A DNA stretch of 17,796 nt, taken from assembly GCA_002359185.1 (NCBI GenBank), contig DEML01000102.1, positions 1 to 17,796 of the forward strand, given 5' to 3'. The notes beneath the pieces were generated by a model, which saw nothing but the letters and a program-made list of their open reading frames with translations, searched no databases and had not been told where the DNA came from. Source of the DNA: Planctomycetaceae bacterium UBA2671. GTDB taxonomy: Bacteria > Planctomycetota > Planctomycetia > Planctomycetales > Planctomycetaceae. Position numbers and translations under genes: made by a program. Position 1 is the stretch's first letter. Each line of letters opens with the position of its first letter. Shown here piece after piece: positions 13,256-17,796 of this stretch.

Positions 13256-15448
13256 TCAGTATTCGTTTTCACTTTCCTCAGTAGTCTCTTCCAATGCCTG
13301 GAAAGTCGATTTGAATTGCTGGCGGATCGTTTTCTCGCGGACTTCGGTCTCGAACTTTTCAATCGCTTCAGCCAGTGGAATCATGCCCAGATCTTTGGAT
13401 TCGATACGATCCCGGACCGAGACCGCTCCTTCTTCAGCTTCCTTGGGACCGACGACCAGCATGTAAGGAATCAACTCCAGTTGAGCATCCCGGATTTTTG
13501 CATTCACTTTGGCAGAACGCATATCAGCAGAAGCCCGGAAGCCTTTCGCTTTTAATTGACGAAGCACATCCTGAGCGTAGTCTGCTACTTTATCGGTCAC
13601 GGGCAACACGCGAATCTGTTCGGGTGCCAGCCAGAGCGGGAATGCACCTGCGAAGTGTTCAATCAACATACCGACGAAACGTTCAAGCGAGCCGAATGGC
13701 GCGCGGTGAATCATCACAGGACGATGCTGTTTATTGTCTGCTCCCGTGTATTCCAGTTCAAATCGTTCCGGCAAAGTGTAGTCGAGCTGAACGGTTCCGA
13801 GTTGCCATTCGCGTCCGATCGCATCCCGAACCATGAAGTCGGCCTTCGGGCCATAAAAAGCTGCTTCTCCTTCACAGATTTCAAATCGCAGTCCAGAATC
13901 TTCGAGAACTTTCTGCAGACTTGCTTCGGCCTGATTCCATGTTTCTACCGAACCGACGTATTTGTCGCTATTGGGATCACGCCCCGAAAGCTGAATCCGA
14001 TAGTCATCCAAGCCGACGCTCTTCAGCACGTATTGCACGAGTTGCAATGTCTGGCGGAATTCCTCCTCGACCTGTTCGGGAGTGCAGAACAGGTGGGCAT
14101 CGTCCTGAGTCAACCCGCGAACTCGTAGCATTCCGTTCAACTCGCCCGTTTGTTCGTGACGATAAACAGTTCCGAATTCCGCCAGGCGAACCGGCAAATC
14201 GCGATAGCTTCTCGGCTCCGATTTATACATCATCGCATGATGCGGGCAGTTCATCGGTTTGAGCAGATATCGCTCCTGCTGTTTTTCCCACTTGCGTAAC
14301 GCAGAGATTTTCTCCTCGGCTGTTGTTGCCTTCTGATAATCTCCCCGCTCGTAGCCCATAATCTCAGCGGCCTGCAGCAGAGCTTCTTCCTTCTCGGAAG
14401 ACAACCCCCCCTCTTCGAGCTTACGGATGCAATAATCAATAATCCGACCGGCATCATGTCCAAAAATCGGTGCGAACTGGGAATCGCGATAGTACGGAAA
14501 ATGTCCGCTGGTTTCATAAAGTTCGACGCGCCCAATGTGCGGTGAATAGACAGGATCGTAACCGCGATCAAGCAGTTCCTTCTTGATAAAGTCTTCGAGA
14601 ATTACGCGAACCGTCGCCCCTTTCGGCAACCAGAGACAAAGTCCCTGTCCAACGCTCGGGTCAATTTGAAACAGTCCCAGTTTTTTACCCAGCACACGAT
14701 GATCGCGGCGTTTGGCTTCTTCAATCTGCTCCAGATAACTCGCCAGGTCCTGCTTGCTGAACCACGCAGTTCCATAAAGTCGCTGAAGCGGTTTACTGTC
14801 TTTATCACCCTTCCAGTAAGAGCCCGCGATCGAGAGCAGCTTGAAGGCTTTGATTTTCCCCGCACGCGGAATATGAGGGCCACGACATAAATCGACGAAC
14901 TCTCCCTGACGATAAAAGCTGAGAGTTTCGTGATCTGCCAGCCCAGTCTGCAAATGCTCGACCTTGAGTTCCTGATTCATCTCTTCGCACAGTTCAACCG
15001 CTTCTCCCCGCGGCAGGCTGAAGCGTTCAAACGGTTCTCCCTCTTTAATGATCTGGCTCATTTCGGCTTCAATGCGCGGGAAATCATCCTCACTGATTTT
15101 CTGCTCGACATCAAAGTCGTAATAGAATCCATGACCGGTTGTCGGGCCGAAGGCAAGTCCGGTTCCGGGGAAGAGTCGCATGACTGCCCGAGCCATGATA
15201 TGAGCGCAGGAGTGCCGCAGCACGCCGAGAGATTCTGAATCGCGAACGGTCAACAATCGAAAATCAATTGCGTTCGAATCTTCGACAAATTCCGTCAACG
15301 GACGAGCGGCATCGACTATCGAGCCGTTCACCTCGGCTGCAATCACATCGTTGGCGAGCCGCTCGGAAATGCCACGGGCAATATTGAGCGAGGTCACATG
15401 ATCCTCATGCTCCTGAGAAGTTCCATCCGGCAAATTGATCTTGATCAT
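13256..15448 (-). CDS. thrS: Threonyl-tRNA synthetase with an insertion in the catalytic domain
   Basis: The enzyme charges tRNA-Thr with threonine. The 730 residues exceed the usual bacterial length of about 640. Domains in order: TGS (1-64); editing domain (75-235) with H79-x-x-x-H83 and C188-R-G-P-H192, the site that clears Ser-tRNA-Thr; class II catalytic core (about 260-600); anticodon-binding HGTP domain (610-705). The zinc ligands are C401 in N-C-P-H-H, H452 in D-D-A-H-L-F-C and H581 in M-I-H-R-A-P. Motif 2 is R-L-A-E-F-G-T-V-Y-R-H-E. A charged insertion of about 60 residues, 330-390, lies between the S-G-H-F-P-Y-Y segment and Y-L-L-K-P-M-N-C-P. The C-terminal end is an acidic tail. 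ATG 15448 lacks a strong ribosome binding site. It lies downstream of tig but is separated from it by a terminator. Confidence 0.97.
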   Translation of the reverse strand: MIKINLPDGTSQEHEDHVTSLNIARGISERLANDVIAAEVNGSIVDAARPLTEFVEDSNAIDFRLLTVRDSESLGVLRHSCAHIMARAVMRLFPGTGLAFGPTTGHGFYYDFDVEQKISEDDFPRIEAEMSQIIKEGEPFERFSLPRGEAVELCEEMNQELKVEHLQTGLADHETLSFYRQGEFVDLCRGPHIPRAGKIKAFKLLSIAGSYWKGDKDSKPLQRLYGTAWFSKQDLASYLEQIEEAKRRDHRVLGKKLGLFQIDPSVGQGLCLWLPKGATVRVILEDFIKKELLDRGYDPVYSPHIGRVELYETSGHFPYYRDSQFAPIFGHDAGRIIDYCIRKLEEGGLSSEKEEALLQAAEIMGYERGDYQKATTAEEKISALRKWEKQQERYLLKPMNCPHHAMMYKSEPRSYRDLPVRLAEFGTVYRHEQTGELNGMLRVRGLTQDDAHLFCTPEQVEEEFRQTLQLVQYVLKSVGLDDYRIQLSGRDPNSDKYVGSVETWNQAEASLQKVLEDSGLRFEICEGEAAFYGPKADFMVRDAIGREWQLGTVQLDYTLPERFELEYTGADNKQHRPVMIHRAPFGSLERFVGMLIEHFAGAFPLWLAPEQIRVLPVTDKVADYAQDVLRQLKAKGFRASADMRSAKVNAKIRDAQLELIPYMLVVGPKEAEEGAVSVRDRIESKDLGMIPLAEAIEKFETEVREKTIRQQFKSTFQALEETTEESENEY

Positions 15449-15482
15449 CGGTCGTTATCGTTATTCTTTAAAGTAATCAATA

Positions 15483-15569
15483 GTAAGGTACGCTATGCCT
15501 ACCATGAGAAATATGTGGAATCTAAAACAAGATCGCTCATCGTACTTTGGTACGCACAGCGTACCCTAC
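15483..15569. repeat. Inverted pair of GTAG-headed hairpins upstream of thrS
   Basis: The left copy, 15483-15503, begins GTAAGGTACGC and is partly decayed. The right copy, 15549-15569, is its reverse complement at 18 of 21 positions and identical to 9936-9956. The pair lies 35-121 bases before the thrS start codon, so it is probably within or next to the thrS leader. Confidence 0.7.
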
Positions 15570-15664
15570 TCGGTAGGTTAGCAGAAGTTCGATATACCTG
15601 CATCACTCGACAAGCCTCTCCTTCCATCCTTGGCGTCCTGGCGGTTTCATTCATTATTCACAGA

Positions 15665-15694
15665 CATAAAAAAAGCCGAGACGAGGCTCGGCTT
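15665..15694 (-). terminator. Intrinsic terminator of tig
   Basis: On the minus strand AAGCCGAG (15687-15694) pairs with CTCGGCTT (15673-15680) in a perfect 8-bp stem with a 6-base loop, followed by a T-run. It starts 24 bases after the tig stop codon, the expected place. It separates tig from thrS. Confidence 0.85.
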
Positions 15695-15717
15695 GGGTTC
15701 TCTGTTCCTATTGGAAA

Positions 15718-17187
15718 TTATTCGTCGCCGTCTTCGTCTGATTCGACTTCACTGGTCGTATCATTAATATTCGACGTGATCGACTTATTGACAGTTTCAA
15801 CATTGTCGTTGAGCAGATCTTCCATCGGCACATCGTCGAATTTCACTTTTGACAGGATGAACTCAACAGCTTTTCGCTCGCGAATCTGAGCTTCCAGATT
15901 TTCAATCATGCCGCTCTTCACCAGACGGGCACGCAGTTTACGCGGGCTTTCGCCCTGCTGCATGGCCATATAGGAAATTTCAATGTTAATATCTTCGCTG
16001 GTGCACTCAATGTCGTTATCAGTTGCAATTCGATCGAGAACAAAGTGCTCTTTCAAAGCCTGTTGAGTGGTCGAGTGGCTCTGCTGACGGAGCTGACTTT
16101 CACGGGCACGAATCTGCTCGCGGCTAAATCCGCTCTGCTGCATTTCCAGAACTTCGCGTCGCAAGGCATTGTCAACATGCTTACGAACCAGACCTTCCGG
16201 CAAGTCCCAGGATGCTGATTCTGTGATTTTCTCCAGAACCTGTTCACGAGTTTTCTGTCGCTGTTCGTAAGTCACCTGACGTTCGAGTGACTGCTTGAGC
16301 AAGGCGTCAAAACCTTCTGCGCTCTCTGCTCCAACTCGATCGAGCATCTCATCGTCGAGTTCTGGAACTTCCAGGCGTTTGACGTCCAGAACGGTCAGCT
16401 TTGCGTGAACGGTTTCGTCACGCATTTCGACATCGTTGGCTTCCCGGGAGATGGTCAGGTCGAATTCACGGACATCATCGGCTTTCGCACCGGCCATCTT
16501 TTCGTCAAAACCTTCGACTTCGGCATCCCAGAAGCGAAGCGTTGGTCGCAACTTCAGCGTGATTTCCTCAAACTCACGAATGACTTCGCCGTTATGGGTG
16601 AATTCACAATCGCAGACGACATAATCGCCGGATTCAGCAGCCCCATCATAAGGTGCAACTTGAGTGAAGGAAGACAAATACCGTGCCCGTGCCTGAGCCA
16701 CATCCTCTTCACTGATTTCTCGCACAGGTCGGCGGATCGTCATGTTTTCGTAGTCGGGAACTTCGAAGACGGGACGGACTTCGACCTCGAATTCATAATC
16801 GAAATCGCCAGATTCCGGGACTTCCAGATTCTCAACATCCAGTTCCGGCTCGTTAATCGGATCCAGATTGTGATCTTCAGAAACCTGCTCCAGGCTCTGC
16901 AAAAGCAGTTTCTGTTTTAATTGATCAGAGATTTCCTTACGGAATCGCTTTGCAAGCAGATCCTTCGGCACCTTACCGGCTCGGAAGCCGGGAACAGCGG
17001 TATCTCGGCTCAAATCTTCAACAGTTTCATCGCGAAGTTGCTGAATATCGGCTTCTGTAATTGTCACAGAAATGTGCTTTTTGCAGGGACCGATGTCCTT
17101 AATCTCTACTTTCAAGTCCAGAGAACCTGATTTTTCTGCAACGGCAACATCTACCGAACCACTGGCGTCTTGTACTTCTTCCGTCAC
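15718..17187 (-). CDS. tig: Trigger factor (ribosome-associated chaperone/peptidyl-prolyl isomerase)
   Basis: Trigger factor binds near the ribosomal exit tunnel and shields nascent chains. The 489 residues are longer than E. coli's 432. The N-terminal ribosome-binding domain (about 22-165) carries the signature G67-F-R-A-G-K72-V-P. The central region, about 170-265, is a divergent FKBP-like domain (D-Y-V-V-C-D-C-E-F onward, with V-E-G-F-D-E-K-M-A-G). The C-terminal helical chaperone domain spans about 280-455 and is followed by a 30-residue acidic, Asn/Thr/Ser-rich tail that is not typical of the core family. Start is GTG 17187, nine bases after GGGGAG. The tRNA-Gly gene lies 74 bases upstream on the same strand; the clpP/clpX genes that often follow tig are not found here. 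Confidence 0.95.
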   Translation of the reverse strand: MTEEVQDASGSVDVAVAEKSGSLDLKVEIKDIGPCKKHISVTITEADIQQLRDETVEDLSRDTAVPGFRAGKVPKDLLAKRFRKEISDQLKQKLLLQSLEQVSEDHNLDPINEPELDVENLEVPESGDFDYEFEVEVRPVFEVPDYENMTIRRPVREISEEDVAQARARYLSSFTQVAPYDGAAESGDYVVCDCEFTHNGEVIREFEEITLKLRPTLRFWDAEVEGFDEKMAGAKADDVREFDLTISREANDVEMRDETVHAKLTVLDVKRLEVPELDDEMLDRVGAESAEGFDALLKQSLERQVTYEQRQKTREQVLEKITESASWDLPEGLVRKHVDNALRREVLEMQQSGFSREQIRARESQLRQQSHSTTQQALKEHFVLDRIATDNDIECTSEDINIEISYMAMQQGESPRKLRARLVKSGMIENLEAQIRERKAVEFILSKVKFDDVPMEDLLNDNVETVNKSITSNINDTTSEVESDEDGDE

Positions 17188-17217
17188 TCCTGACGACTCC
17201 CCATCTTTGCCTAAGCC

Positions 17218-17241
17218 GCTGGCCAGATGCCAGCTTTTTTT
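17218..17241 (+). terminator. Intrinsic-terminator-like hairpin pointing away from tig
   Basis: GCTGGC (17218-17223) pairs with GCCAGC (17229-17234) around CAGAT and is followed by seven Ts on the plus strand. Both genes here are on the minus strand, where the hairpin would be preceded by As. It could stop antisense transcription, or be a leader hairpin of tig. Confidence 0.45.
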
Positions 17242-17248
17242 GATTGAC

Positions 17249-17332
<84 letters not shown>

Positions 17333-17336
17333 AGTT

Positions 17337-17353
17337 CCTCAGTTAAGCTGAGG
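17337..17353 (-). other. Hairpin in the 5' leader of tRNA-Gly
   Basis: CCTCAG (17337-17342) pairs with CTGAGG (17348-17353) around five bases. It lies between the predicted transcription start and the tRNA 5' end, ending four bases before the mature tRNA, so it would be removed by RNase P. Confidence 0.5.
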
Positions 17354-17359
17354 TCGAGA

Positions 17360-17388
17360 ATTATAACCGGGTCGGGAGCCTTTGCAAA
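17360..17388 (-). promoter_or_regulatory. Sigma70-type promoter of tRNA-Gly
   Basis: On the minus strand the -35 box TTTGCA (17383-17388) and a perfect -10 box TATAAT (17360-17365) are separated by 17 bases. Transcription would start near 17353, about 20 bases before the tRNA. Since no separate promoter is evident before tig, read-through into tig is possible. Confidence 0.8.
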
Positions 17389-17792
17389 GCTATCGGCACA
17401 CTTCCGACAAAAAATCCAGTTTTTACAGGGACACTTTTCAACGTTTTTTGTTCACAAAAATTGTGTTGATTTTTCACGGCATGCTGCAAAAAGTCCACAC
17501 CCGTCCCAAATGCAGCGAAATCAACAGGTTACAGTGAATGAAAATCTCTCCTGTAGTATGCGTGCTGCATTGCTGCAACATCCTGATCGTTAGTCAATAA
17601 TGGACTCATATAAATTTATTTGAATTTCATGAATGTCATAAAGCTTACCTGATCAATAACTTACAACTATTTATCGGCAATGGAGACTGCCGCCACATCC
17701 TTCCCAAAGCCCCTATTGGCACACCGGCTGCTTTACACCTTGTCAACGACCTGACACACACTTCAAATTACAACTTACTGGAGACCTTCACC
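17389..17792. other. Gene-free AT-rich region before the right-edge gene
   Basis: About 400 bases with no open frame of interest on either strand. It is AT-rich, especially 17590-17680, and holds a small inverted repeat CACAA/TTGTG near 17453-17465. It must contain the promoter of the gene starting at 17793, but I see no convincing -35/-10 pair. Confidence 0.4.
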
Positions 17793-17796
17793 ATGA
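17793..17796 (+). CDS. Start codon of a gene running off the right edge
   Basis: The window ends with ATG at 17793-17795 plus one base. GGAG at 17780-17783 lies nine bases upstream, one of the best ribosome binding sites in the window. Nothing can be said about the product. Confidence 0.6.

Noticed and set aside
15449..15717. T-box riboswitch before thrS
   Set aside because: No specifier stem or T-box sequence was found; the only structures are the GTAG hairpin pair and the tig terminator.

Overview
The window looks like a chromosomal segment from a member of the Planctomycetota, order Planctomycetales. The strongest evidence is the pair of lineage-typical secreted proteins: a two-CXXCH 'planctomycete cytochrome C'/DUF1549/DUF1553 protein and a Tat-exported DUF1501 protein. 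Weak or absent Shine-Dalgarno sequences, frequent TTG/GTG starts and many dispersed palindromes in the gaps fit the same group. The remainder is housekeeping genes with a few small or unfamiliar ones.

Layout. At the left edge (1-93) is the tail of a + strand gene resembling a YkgJ-type cysteine-cluster protein. It is followed by a good sigma70-like promoter, a small lipoprotein with an acyl-carrier-protein fold but no attachment serine (279-644), and a 70-residue two-helix membrane protein (886-1098). A DMT/EamA permease (minus strand) and a secreted M1 metallopeptidase (plus strand) diverge from about 2250-2470. From 12394 down to 5174 the minus strand carries a co-directional series: PSCyt1/DUF1549/DUF1553, DUF1501, kptA (tRNA 2'-phosphotransferase), an NHL-repeat secreted protein, a degenerate Nudix-fold protein and coaX (type III pantothenate kinase). 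The last two are 16 bases apart. Further right on the minus strand are thrS and tig, separated by an intrinsic terminator and short repeats, then tRNA-Gly(GCC) with a clear promoter. At the right edge the start codon of a + strand gene is visible with a good ribosome binding site.

The gaps are the most unusual part. Seven short hairpins with a GTAG-type 5' head (six close copies and one looser one) occur at three places, mostly as inverted pairs. Their stem bases change together, which is how REP/BIME elements look. Between thrS and the PSCyt1 gene lie a 135-bp MITE-like element with CTAGTGGT ends and nested hairpins, two roughly 160-bp inverted-arm units built from 10-bp CCGTG/CTGCG blocks, and the end of a third. 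No transposase is present in the window, so these would have to be moved in trans.

Functionally, kptA and coaX are NAD+/CoA-linked enzymes of the cytoplasm, thrS/tig/tRNA-Gly serve translation and nascent-chain folding, and the PSCyt1, DUF1501, NHL and M1 products are exported. No phage, CRISPR, toxin-antitoxin or secretion system is visible. All calls are from reading motifs by eye; no database search was possible.
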